DNA of 64,000 bases from Stutzerimonas stutzeri. GTDB taxonomy: Bacteria; Pseudomonadota; Gammaproteobacteria; Pseudomonadales; Pseudomonadaceae. The position numbers and the translations under genes were made by a program. Below the pieces are notes generated by a model. The model was not told the DNA's origin. It saw only the letters and a program-made list of their open reading frames with translations, and ran no database searches. Positions 56,706 through 64,000 of the stretch are shown here, piece by piece. The stretch spans positions 124,001-188,000 of the forward strand of contig NZ_PPXG01000010.1 of NCBI RefSeq assembly GCF_002909485.1. Direction: 5' to 3'. Numbering within the stretch: position 1 is the stretch's first letter; each line of letters begins with the position of its first letter.

Positions 56706-57501
56706 CCAGCACCTCGACGGGCATCCCAACCGCCAATTGACCGGTGCCTTCTGAGATCAGGTTCTGCCCGAAGAACACCCCGCCCTGGCCTTTTCGGTAA
56801 GACAGCAGCGTATTCAGGGGCTCACGGTCCGGATCGCGCTCCGCGCTGAGCGGATCGATGGTGGGAATGACGCACCGCGAACAGGGTTTGACGATACGAA
56901 AGGTCAGCTGGCCAATGCGAATGCGCTTCCAGGCGTCCTCGGCATATGGCTCGGTGCCGCTTATGACCAGATTCGGGCGGAACCGCAGCATCTCCAGCGG
57001 GCGACCAACGCGACGTACCAAGTCATCCAGCGATGCCTGGCCGATTAGCAGAAAGGGAAATCCATCGCTGAATGCCGTTCGCTCACCCAACCGCGAATAG
57101 TCCAGATCGACCTGGATGCCGTCATCCTCCGGCAGGTAAACCAAGCGACAGGCCTGGCCAAGAAAGTGCGACAGCCAGGTCGCTGCTGTTTCGCCTGCGT
57201 CCGGCACCACGGGATTGGAGCTCCACACCTGTACGCAACGCATCTCTTTACGGTCTGGCACTTGAACCAGCAGCTCCTGCATGCCTGGCGCGGCTAGGCG
57301 TAATGCGCTATCGCCCTGCCAGCGGGCCTGTAACAGCGCCATCCTGGGTATTGCGCGCTGGGTAAGGAACCGCCCGGTGCCGGCCGCCACCACCATCCAG
57401 CGGCGATCGCCGAGCAGCCCAAGCGCATCGCTCGCGCAATGCTGCAGCGATTCGCCTGCGGCGGATTTGAGTGGAAAGCGATAGAGCGAGGAGAGTTGCA
57501 T
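56701..57501 (-). CDS. MOSC-domain molybdenum-cofactor protein (YcbX type)
   Basis: 266 residues: N-terminal MOSC beta-barrel domain (about 1-115) and MOSC domain (about 120-262) with the conserved Cys motif KPCSRCVIPTID. E. coli YcbX uses molybdenum cofactor to reduce N-hydroxylated bases. It lacks the C-terminal ferredoxin domain of E. coli YcbX (369 aa), so an external electron donor is needed. Confidence 0.85.
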   Translation of the reverse strand: MQLSSLYRFPLKSAAGESLQHCASDALGLLGDRRWMVVAAGTGRFLTQRAIPRMALLQARWQGDSALRLAAPGMQELLVQVPDRKEMRCVQVWSSNPVVPDAGETAATWLSHFLGQACRLVYLPEDDGIQVDLDYSRLGERTAFSDGFPFLLIGQASLDDLVRRVGRPLEMLRFRPNLVISGTEPYAEDAWKRIRIGQLTFRIVKPCSRCVIPTIDPLSAERDPDREPLNTLLSYRKGQGGVFFGQNLISEGTGQLAVGMPVEVLE

Positions 57502-57578
57502 GCTGCGCCTCCATGGAGATAGCGCAGCAGCATATCAGGGCGTGGCTACACGTTTCAGCCGCTGGAGAGCAGGCGCAT

Positions 57579-58511
57579 TCAGCCTTGCTCTTCCATCTTC
57601 AAGCGATCCTGAATCACGTCCACGAGCTTTTCCGGCTGGAACTTGGAGAGGAAGTTGTCACATCCGACCTTTTGCACCATCGCCAGGTTAAAGCTACCGG
57701 ACAGCGAGGTGTGCAGCACCACATAGAGATCGCGCAGGCGTGGGTCATGACGAATTTCAGTGGTCAGACGATAACCGTCCATCTCCGGCATCTCAGCATC
57801 GGTAAAGACCATCAGCAACTTTTCGGTCAGCACTTCGCCAGCGTCCGCCCATGCCTTGAGCATGTTCAGGCCCTTCAAGCCGTCACTGGCAGTGTGAATC
57901 TTCAAGCCGAGCTGGCTAAGGGTTTCGCGCAGCTGCGACAGCGCAACCGTAGAGTCGTCCACACAAAGCACTTCTCTGCCCCGCGCGCGCTCGAGGCCCG
58001 GATCAGCGAGACGTTCGGCGGAAATACTGGTGTCATAAGGCACAATTTCGGCCAGCACCTTTTCCACGTCGATCACTTCCACCAACTCGTCATCGACCTT
58101 GGTGATGGAGGTCAGATAGTGCTGGCGACCCGCTGTGGTCGGCGGCGGCATCACCGACTCCCAATTGAGGTTGACGATACGGTCCACGCCGCCGACCAGA
58201 AAGGCCTGCACGGTGCGGTTGTATTCGGTGACGATAATGGTGCTGCGCTCATCCGGCACGAGCGGCCGCAAGCCTATCGCGCGCGACAGGTCGACTACCG
58301 GCAGCGTCTGGCCGCGAAGGTTGACCACACCACACACCGAACTGTGCCGGTGCGGCATGAGGGTCATCTTCGGCAGTTGGACGACTTCCTGGACCTTGAA
58401 GACGTTGATGGCAAACTTCTGCCGCCCGCCGAGCCGGAACATGAGAATCTCGAGGCGATTCTGCCCCACTAGACGGGTGCGTTGATCGACTGAATCGAGA
58501 ATGCCGGCCAT
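57579..58511 (-). CDS. cheV: chemotaxis coupling protein CheV
   Basis: 310 residues: a CheW-like coupling domain (about 15-155) and a receiver domain (about 178-305) with phospho-acceptor D238 in VFTDAEMPEMDG. CheV links chemoreceptors to CheA and adapts the signal through phosphorylation. It stands alone, not in a che cluster. Confidence 0.92.
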   Translation of the reverse strand: MAGILDSVDQRTRLVGQNRLEILMFRLGGRQKFAINVFKVQEVVQLPKMTLMPHRHSSVCGVVNLRGQTLPVVDLSRAIGLRPLVPDERSTIIVTEYNRTVQAFLVGGVDRIVNLNWESVMPPPTTAGRQHYLTSITKVDDELVEVIDVEKVLAEIVPYDTSISAERLADPGLERARGREVLCVDDSTVALSQLRETLSQLGLKIHTASDGLKGLNMLKAWADAGEVLTEKLLMVFTDAEMPEMDGYRLTTEIRHDPRLRDLYVVLHTSLSGSFNLAMVQKVGCDNFLSKFQPEKLVDVIQDRLKMEEQG

Positions 58512-58629
58512 TTCCAGGCTCCTTGGGAGAACAATGTAAAAGGCATATCGGCCGTATCTGCCGAGGCTTTATGTACCGCCAGTTGTTTTTTTCAACCCGC
58601 GGCGCCCTCGCCCCCAAAAGGCCTCTCGT

Positions 58630-59541
58630 CTATTGCGGCTCGGTGTTTCGGCTCAGAAGCGGCGAATCCGCCGGCAGATGCATGCGCAACGACCCGGCCC
58701 GCACCTCGAAACGCAACCGGGCGCCGGTAAGCGGCTCGCCATCCAGATTGATGTCGATTGGCGTCGGTGCTTCAACGTCGAGCCAAGGCACCCGCGCACT
58801 CACCGACACCGCATCGACACCCAGCAGGCCGCCGCTCAGGAGCGTGCCCAGGGTGCCGACAGCATCGGCAGGCGCCGGCACGATGCACACATCCAGCAGC
58901 CCGTCGTCAATCGTCGCCTGCGGGCAAAGTAGCTGCCCACCACCCGCTTGCCGCCCGTTGCCAATTCCCAACGCGAGAAACTCACCTTCCCACTCGAAAC
59001 CCGGACCGCTGAAGCGGCCCCGAGTCGATCGAATCTCGGCAAAGCGGCTCAAACCCGTCAGCAGGTAAGCACCTCCACCCAACACGCGCTTGAGGTCTTC
59101 GGATGTACTGGCCGTGACTTGAGAGCCGAAGCCTCCAGTGGCCATATTGACGAACGGTTGACCATTCATCTCGCCAACGTCAATGGTCTGTGGCAGCTCA
59201 CCCAGCAACGCAAGCGCGTCAAACGGATCGAGCGGAACGCCGGCCGCCCGGGCAAAATCATTGGCACTACCCAAGGGCATCAAAGCGAGGCTCGCCGTGG
59301 CCTGCGCCTCAAGCATCGCCACCGCCACCTCGCGCAGCGTTCCATCGCCACCGCCGGCAATCAGCGTAGGGTATCCGGCCTCGAGCGCTTCGAGCACCAA
59401 GCGTTGCGCATCTCCGGGCTCCCACGTAACGCGAACCGCCAGGTCCCATCCAAGTTCGCGCTGCTTGTTCACAGCCTCGCGAACCTCCTCATTAAGCGCC
59501 TGTTTTCCATGCAGTATCAGCAGCGCCTTGGTTTCGCTCAT
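58630..59541 (-). CDS. YegS-type lipid kinase
   Basis: 303 residues with a diacylglycerol-kinase catalytic domain (1-130) containing GGGDGTLREVA (about 62-72) and a C-terminal beta-sandwich. E. coli YegS phosphorylates phosphatidylglycerol in vitro. The ATG at 59541 lies near the divergent exopolysaccharide promoter region. Confidence 0.87.
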   Translation of the reverse strand: MSETKALLILHGKQALNEEVREAVNKQRELGWDLAVRVTWEPGDAQRLVLEALEAGYPTLIAGGGDGTLREVAVAMLEAQATASLALMPLGSANDFARAAGVPLDPFDALALLGELPQTIDVGEMNGQPFVNMATGGFGSQVTASTSEDLKRVLGGGAYLLTGLSRFAEIRSTRGRFSGPGFEWEGEFLALGIGNGRQAGGGQLLCPQATIDDGLLDVCIVPAPADAVGTLGTLLSGGLLGVDAVSVSARVPWLDVEAPTPIDINLDGEPLTGARLRFEVRAGSLRMHLPADSPLLSRNTEPQ

Positions 59542-59905
59542 GGCCGTTCGTTCCTCACTGTTCGCACCGCTGCATAGGACCGAGTTCCCGCGAGGAAGTT
59601 GTGCGCCACAAGCGCAACGGTATTAATCCAAATGTTTGATCAATCACACCGCCGGTCAGCGCGTCTTCTTTTGAAAAGCGCGGCCAGCGCTCACCTAGAT
59701 TTCGATAAAAACCTTTTAAAACAGCTATTTGCATGACGATTTGAGATTTCCTGATTTTTTTGGTGGCTCGCTGAGTACTACTGAACTCATCCCGAGAGGC
59801 ACGGTCGGAGCAGGAGTCCCAATCACGGTTGCGATGGCGGCCTGCTATCACCCTTCCGCGTGCCGCGACGATTAATTCGAGATATGAGCCAGCTTTGAGC
59901 TGAGG
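59542..59905. other. 364-bp regulatory region before the exopolysaccharide operon
   Basis: No gene seen. A markedly AT-rich block (about 59685-59765, with runs such as TTTTAAAA and TTTTTTT) precedes an AlgU-like promoter (59783-59809). Such AT-rich DNA upstream of a GC-rich operon could bind H-NS-like or IHF proteins. Confidence 0.5.
59783..59809 (+). promoter_or_regulatory. AlgU/RpoE-type promoter for the exopolysaccharide operon
   Basis: GAACTC (59783-59788), 16-bp spacer, TCGGA (59805-59809), compared with the AlgU consensus GAACTT-N16/17-TCTGA: 5/6 and 4/5 matches with the correct spacing. It predicts a start near 59816 and a leader of about 100 nt. It fits envelope-stress control of exopolysaccharide synthesis. 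Confidence 0.5.
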
Positions 59906-59917
59906 ATGGAGCCTTGT

Positions 59918-61345
59918 ATGCGCGTACAGTCAGTTGGAACCCTTGAATATGCTCACCCGAGTTTCGTCGATTACTTTCTGGCAAGCGTCCGCCTGATTCA
60001 CGGCCTGACGGCCATCCTACCGGGCCTCCTGCTACTGGCCTTCATGGACCTCCCCACCACCGGGCCATTCAGTGCATTTCTGGGCTTCTTCGCAGTGCTC
60101 AGCATCATCATTTTTCATACCGCAGGCATTTATAGCGAAGAGGTGTTCAGCACACTGCTGCGCTTTCGCGTCATGCTCCTCGCATGGGCGGCGGCTTTCA
60201 GTTTTCTAGTGTTCATGCACCAGGGCATGGGGCTGTTCGGCTATCTGGAAGCCAAGCACCTAGCCTTCTGGTTCTTCACGAGCACTGTACTGTTCGGCGC
60301 AGAGCGCCTGGCGATGCTGGCCCTGTTCCGCCGACTAATGGCACGCGGAATGTTCCTTCAGAACGCGGTAATCCTTGGCGGCACCGATAACGGAATCCGC
60401 GTTGCCGAATACCTGCAGAACCACCGCGACATCCGCACTGGCGTCCTCGGCTTCATTGACGACCGTCTGGAGCGCCTGCCCACAGAGCTGGCCAACCTGC
60501 CGCTACTGGGCAACACCCGTGATCTGGAGCGAATGATTCGCGAAGAGAAAGTCACGCAAGTGCTGGTCGCCCTGCCCTGGTTCGCTGACAGCCGAATCGG
60601 CCAGGTGATTGCCGAGCTTCGCAAGCTGCCGGTCAACGTTCTGCTGGTCCCCGACATGGTTGCCTTCCGCCATGCCGACAAGCGCATCACCGAGATCGGC
60701 GGTCTGCCGACCCTCATCGCGTCGGACCTGCCACTGCGTGGTTGGTCGCCGATGTTCAAGCGCCTGGAAGACATTGTCATCTCCAGCATTGCGCTGCTCG
60801 CCGCCGCTCCAGTCATGCTGGCGATAGCCCTGGCGATCAAGCTCGACTCGCCCGGCCCCGTACTGTTCAAGCAGAAGCGCTATGGCTACAACAATCGCCT
60901 GATCGAAGTCTTCAAATTCCGCTCGATGTACCACGAAAAATCCGATGCAAACGCCGACCGCCAGACCACTCGCGGCGACGACCGGATTACCCGCATCGGC
61001 CGCTTCATCCGCAAGACCAGCCTCGATGAACTGCCTCAACTGCTGAACGTATTTCTCGGCAGCATGTCCATGGTCGGTCCGCGTCCACATGCCACCGCCA
61101 CCAAAGCTGCCGGCGTGCTGTTCGAGGACGCCGTGGCCGAGTACTCCGCGCGTCATCGCGTGAAGCCTGGTATCACCGGATGGGCGCAGATCAACGGCTA
61201 TCGGGGTGAAACCGACACGCTGGAGAAGATCGAGAAGCGCGTTGAGTTCGACCTGGACTACATCGAGCGATGGTCAGTCTGGTTCGACCTTTACATCCTC
61301 GTGCGTACTCCACCGGCATTGATCTTCAACAAGGATGTGTACTGA
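59918..61345 (+). CDS. undecaprenyl-phosphate sugar phosphotransferase (PslA/WcaJ family)
   Basis: 475 residues: five membrane helices (about 20-135, then about 285), a CoA-binding-like Rossmann domain (about 140-265) with GGTDNG, and the C-terminal bacterial sugar-transferase domain (about 285-475) with KFRSM and SLDELPQLLNV. It places the first sugar-phosphate on undecaprenyl phosphate. It resembles PslA most (478 aa). An ATG at 59906 is adjacent to its own GAGG, so the ATG at 59918 (GGAG, 6 nt) is preferred. Confidence 0.85.
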   Translation: MRVQSVGTLEYAHPSFVDYFLASVRLIHGLTAILPGLLLLAFMDLPTTGPFSAFLGFFAVLSIIIFHTAGIYSEEVFSTLLRFRVMLLAWAAAFSFLVFMHQGMGLFGYLEAKHLAFWFFTSTVLFGAERLAMLALFRRLMARGMFLQNAVILGGTDNGIRVAEYLQNHRDIRTGVLGFIDDRLERLPTELANLPLLGNTRDLERMIREEKVTQVLVALPWFADSRIGQVIAELRKLPVNVLLVPDMVAFRHADKRITEIGGLPTLIASDLPLRGWSPMFKRLEDIVISSIALLAAAPVMLAIALAIKLDSPGPVLFKQKRYGYNNRLIEVFKFRSMYHEKSDANADRQTTRGDDRITRIGRFIRKTSLDELPQLLNVFLGSMSMVGPRPHATATKAAGVLFEDAVAEYSARHRVKPGITGWAQINGYRGETDTLEKIEKRVEFDLDYIERWSVWFDLYILVRTPPALIFNKDVY

Positions 61346-61385
61346 TCGGCGACTGGGCGACCTGCTGCCGAAAAGACTGGAAAAA

Positions 61386-61407
61386 GTCACGCCGCATAAG
61401 GCGTGAC
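61386..61407. terminator. perfect hairpin in the pslA-wzb spacer
   Basis: GTCACGCC (61386-61393) and GGCGTGAC (61400-61407) make a perfect 8-bp stem with a 6-nt loop. A run of A precedes it on the plus strand, so on the minus strand it is a hairpin followed by TTTTT, a canonical intrinsic terminator against leftward (antisense) transcription. On the plus strand it could attenuate or stabilise the message. Confidence 0.55.
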
Positions 61408-61419
61408 AGGAAGGAACTA

Positions 61420-61497
61420 ATGACGCTCCCAAAAATCTCATTTCCGTTCACCGAGGGCCCCACCCCGGCGACTGCGAACCAGCAGCCACGAGGTTAA
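61420..61497 (+). CDS. possible 25-residue leader peptide
   Basis: ATG at 61420 to TAA at 61495-61497, preceded by AAGGAA at 3-nt spacing and by the hairpin at 61386-61407. It ends five nt before the wzb-like ATG at 61502, so ribosomes could pass from one to the other. The peptide is Pro/Thr-rich with no recognisable motif. It may simply be a translated leader that couples wzb expression. Confidence 0.35.
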   Translation: MTLPKISFPFTEGPTPATANQQPRG

Positions 61498-61501
61498 CCC
61501 C

Positions 61502-61939
61502 ATGTTCAAGAACATCTTGATCGTCTGTGTTGGAAACATCTGTCGAAGCCCCGCGGCCGAAGCAATGTTGGCGCACAGACTTCGCGGCCAGGACCTGACG
61601 ATCAGCTCGGCAGGTATTGGTGCACTAGTAGGTAACCCGATGGACAAGACCGCCCATGAAGTATTGCAGGACAACGGACTGGAACTCCCAGCCCACTGCG
61701 CCCGCCAGGTCGACAGCCACATGCTGCACCAGGCCGACCTGATCCTTGCAATGGAGCATAGCCACATTCAGCACATTCGCCAGATTGCACCCGAAGTGCA
61801 TGGCAAAACGTTTCTCATCGGCAAATGGCAGGACGACCTGGAAATACCAGACCCGTACCGCCAATCCAAACCTGCTTTTGAACATGTCCATAATCTCCTG
61901 ACGAAATCCGTCGAGAGCTGGCTTCCTTACCTGAAATGA
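61502..61939 (+). CDS. wzb: low-molecular-weight protein-tyrosine phosphatase (Wzb type)
   Basis: 145 residues with the CX5R active site C9-R15 (CVGNICRS) and the general acid D117 in IPDPY. It dephosphorylates the adjacent Wzc-type kinase and so controls polymer length and export. The Wzc gene starts 13 bp downstream. A weak ribosome site suggests coupling to the short ORF just upstream. Confidence 0.88.
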   Translation: MFKNILIVCVGNICRSPAAEAMLAHRLRGQDLTISSAGIGALVGNPMDKTAHEVLQDNGLELPAHCARQVDSHMLHQADLILAMEHSHIQHIRQIAPEVHGKTFLIGKWQDDLEIPDPYRQSKPAFEHVHNLLTKSVESWLPYLK

Positions 61940-61952
61940 AGAAGGAACTTCG

Positions 61953-64000
61953 ATGACAACCATGCCCCGCCCAATCTATGAAACCAAAGAGGACAAGGAC
62001 ATCGACCTGGCCCACCTCTTTGACACGTTCATCAACAACCGCGTGCTCATACTGGGCATCACAGGGTTCTTCGCAGCCCTGGGTATCGCCTATGCGCTGC
62101 TCGCTACACCGGTCTATCTCGCAAGCGCGATGATCCAGATCGAGCCCAAGAGCGGCCTGCCAAGCTTGACCGATGTGGTCAACAGCAACCCACCGGTATC
62201 CCCGGCGCAAACCGAGATTGCACTGCTCAAATCGCGCTCGGTGGTTGGCGGTGCGGTCAGCAACCTGAACCTCGACATCATCATTACCCCCCACCACTTC
62301 CCGATCATCGGCGGCTTCATGGCGCGCCGTTTCGAGCCGACGGAAGAAGGTGAGCTGGGCTGGCACCCGACTGGTCTGGGCGGCTACGCCTGGGGCGGCG
62401 AAGTGCTCAAGGTCACTCAGCTAGAAGTACCGGATAAGGTGCACGGTAAGGAGCTGACCCTTGAAGCGGCCGAGAACAACGGCTTCATCCTGCGCGACAA
62501 GGATGGTGAAGTCGTCGTCCAGGGCGTTGTCGGTGAGCCGGTGGAGAACGAGGACTATCGCGTCACCGTTGCCGAGCTGAATGCACGCCCGGGCACCACC
62601 TTTACCGTGATCAAGAATCGCACGTACAACACCACCGAGAGCTTCCAGCAGCGTCTGGCGGCAGCCGAGCGTGGCAAGCAGTCCGGAATCGTCAACGTGA
62701 CGCTTGAGGACCCCAATCCAGCACATGCCATCCGCGTACTGGAAGAAGTGGCCAACCTCTATGTCGAGCAGAACATCGCGCGCAATGCGGCCGAGGCCAC
62801 CCAGAGTCTTGAGTTCCTCAACGAGCAGATTCCGACGGTCCGTCGCCACCTTGAAGCGGCACAAACCGCGCTGAACAAGTACCAGACCGGTTCGCGCTCG
62901 GTGGATATCACCGCTGAGACGCAATCGGTGCTCGATCGTATCGTCGACATGGAGCGTCAGATCTCCGAGCAGAACCTCAAGCGTACCGAGATGGAACGCC
63001 GCTTCACCCGCCAGCACCCGAACTTCCAGGCACTGCTGAACCAGATCAACCAACTGCAACTGCAGAAGGAAGAACTGGAGAAGCAGATCGGCACCCTGCC
63101 GTCGACCCAGCAGGAACTGCTGCGCCTGACCCGTGACGTGGAAGTTTCCTCGGAAACCTACTCCATGCTGCTGAACAAGACCCAGGAGCTGGACATCATC
63201 CGTGCCGGTACCGTGGGCAACGTGCGCATCATCGACCACGCTGCAGCGGATCTGGAGAACCCGGTCAAGCCGAACAAGCCGCTGGTTGTGATCGTCGTTA
63301 CTTTGCTCGGCGCTCTGCTCGCTACTGCCTTCGTCTATGTCCGTGAAGCACTCAAGCGCGGTGTAGAGAATCCGGAAGACATCGAGCGTACCGGCACCCC
63401 GGTATATGCCTCGATTCCGTTCACCGAGAAGCAGGCTGTGCTGGAAAAGCGCTTGGCCAACTTCAAGCGTGACAAGAGCACAGCGTCTTACCTGCTGACC
63501 GTCAACGACCCGGCCGACCTCGCCACCGAAGCCATGCGCAGCCTGCGTACCAGCCTGCACTTCGCGATGATCGAAGCCAAGAACAACGTACTGATGATCA
63601 CCGGCCCGAGCCCGGCGGTAGGCAAGTCGTTCGTCACCACCAACCTCGCCGCGGTCGTCGCTCAATCCGGCAAGCGCGTGCTGCTGGTCGACGCCGACAT
63701 GCGCAAGGGCTACCTGCACAAGGTCATGCGCTGTGACGGTGACAAGGGTCTGTCCGACATCCTTTCCGGCCGCATCACCCTGTTCGATGCCATCCAGAAG
63801 ACTCAGTTGAACAACCTGCACGTGATCACGCACGGCCAGCTGCCGCCGAACCCGTCTGAGCTGTTGATGCACGAGAACTTCTCTCGCTTCGTCAAAGAGA
63901 TCAGCCACATGTACGACCTGGTGATCTTCGATACCCCGCCGATTCTGGCGGTCACCGATGCAGCGCTGGTCGGCAGCCAGGCAGGTACCACGCTGATGGT
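61953..64000 (+). CDS. wzc: polysaccharide co-polymerase / bacterial tyrosine kinase (Wzc type), 3' end missing
   Basis: 682 codons are present and the frame stays open at the window edge. N-terminal Wzz domain with membrane helices at about 28-48 and 443-463 flanking a long periplasmic coiled-coil region (about 270-400), then a cytoplasmic BY-kinase domain with Walker A GPSPAVGKS (about 550), Walker A' DADMRKG (about 580) and Walker B LVIFDTPP (about 655). The Tyr-rich tail lies beyond the window. AAGGA precedes the ATG. Confidence 0.9.
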   Translation, partial: MTTMPRPIYETKEDKDIDLAHLFDTFINNRVLILGITGFFAALGIAYALLATPVYLASAMIQIEPKSGLPSLTDVVNSNPPVSPAQTEIALLKSRSVVGGAVSNLNLDIIITPHHFPIIGGFMARRFEPTEEGELGWHPTGLGGYAWGGEVLKVTQLEVPDKVHGKELTLEAAENNGFILRDKDGEVVVQGVVGEPVENEDYRVTVAELNARPGTTFTVIKNRTYNTTESFQQRLAAAERGKQSGIVNVTLEDPNPAHAIRVLEEVANLYVEQNIARNAAEATQSLEFLNEQIPTVRRHLEAAQTALNKYQTGSRSVDITAETQSVLDRIVDMERQISEQNLKRTEMERRFTRQHPNFQALLNQINQLQLQKEELEKQIGTLPSTQQELLRLTRDVEVSSETYSMLLNKTQELDIIRAGTVGNVRIIDHAAADLENPVKPNKPLVVIVVTLLGALLATAFVYVREALKRGVENPEDIERTGTPVYASIPFTEKQAVLEKRLANFKRDKSTASYLLTVNDPADLATEAMRSLRTSLHFAMIEAKNNVLMITGPSPAVGKSFVTTNLAAVVAQSGKRVLLVDADMRKGYLHKVMRCDGDKGLSDILSGRITLFDAIQKTQLNNLHVITHGQLPPNPSELLMHENFSRFVKEISHMYDLVIFDTPPILAVTDAALVGSQAGTTLM

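Noticed and set aside
59798..59811. GG-N10-GC, possible sigma54 site before the exopolysaccharide operon
   Set aside because: Only the invariant GG and GC fit; the -12 TTGC region reads GAGC. The overlapping AlgU-type promoter is a better match.
59542..59905. JUMPstart/ops element upstream of the exopolysaccharide genes
   Set aside because: The core GGCGGTAG is absent.
62421..63908. 495-codon open frame on the minus strand
   Set aside because: It is the antisense shadow of the Wzc-type kinase, whose domains and motifs are intact on the plus strand; the antisense product is low-complexity and matches nothing.
1..64000. CRISPR array, insertion sequence, prophage, tRNA or rRNA
   Set aside because: No regularly spaced direct repeats, transposase, integrase or phage proteins, and no tRNA or rRNA sequence was recognised by eye; a tRNAscan or Rfam run would settle small RNAs.

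Overview
The window is GC-rich, densely coded DNA from a gammaproteobacterium of the Pseudomonadaceae. The gene content and order recall Pseudomonas aeruginosa: a PA3202-PA3206-like stretch (YciI, membrane protein, response regulator, Spy-like protein, sensor kinase), a cyaB-type adenylate cyclase, plpD, cysK, aceK, cheV, slt and a psl-like exopolysaccharide start. Homologues of pyoverdine iron-release and recycling genes occur here without any non-ribosomal peptide synthetase gene, and a pslA-like/wzb/wzc operon starts at the right edge. Together these suggest a Stutzerimonas (P. stutzeri-group) genome. That assignment is an inference from synteny remembered from the literature, not from a search. 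I found no rRNA, tRNA, insertion sequence, prophage or CRISPR array.

Layout. 1-4674 (minus strand): start of edd, scpB-scpA, trpS, a YciO-type protein and a PHP phosphoesterase. 5086-9573: YciI protein, small membrane protein, a CpxR/Spy/CpxA-like envelope-stress module with a CpxR-like box, a nitroreductase and a cysteine-cluster protein. 9761-17452: TrkH, a DUF808 protein, two AraC regulators, an Mpo1-like protein, CyaB, an EamA exporter and a SelT/W/H-family protein. 17525-30771: PlpD, a MarR regulator with a perfect palindrome beside it, RecQ, a YecA-like protein, YbaN, a DTW protein, a GST, a 41-codon small gene, AceK, a second EamA exporter, CysK and a DUF748 protein. 30803-33437: a MoxR/GFA/VWA operon with a good promoter.

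33763-48996 is the most distinctive part. An fpvG-fpvH-fpvJ-like operon (reduction and release of siderophore iron) converges on a pvdR-pvdT-opmQ-like tripartite efflux operon (siderophore recycling). Next come two successive sigma factor / anti-sigma / TonB-dependent transducer modules, both on the minus strand. The set looks like a self-contained system to import, strip and re-export pyoverdine-type siderophores, possibly ones made by other bacteria.

49083-59541 returns to housekeeping genes: DUF2937 protein, glutamine amidotransferase-like protein, universal stress protein, Uup, Slt, MOSC protein, CheV and a YegS-type lipid kinase. 59783-64000 holds an AlgU-like promoter followed by a PslA-like glycosyl-phosphate transferase, a leader hairpin with a 25-codon ORF, a Wzb-type phosphatase and a Wzc-type tyrosine kinase cut by the window end.
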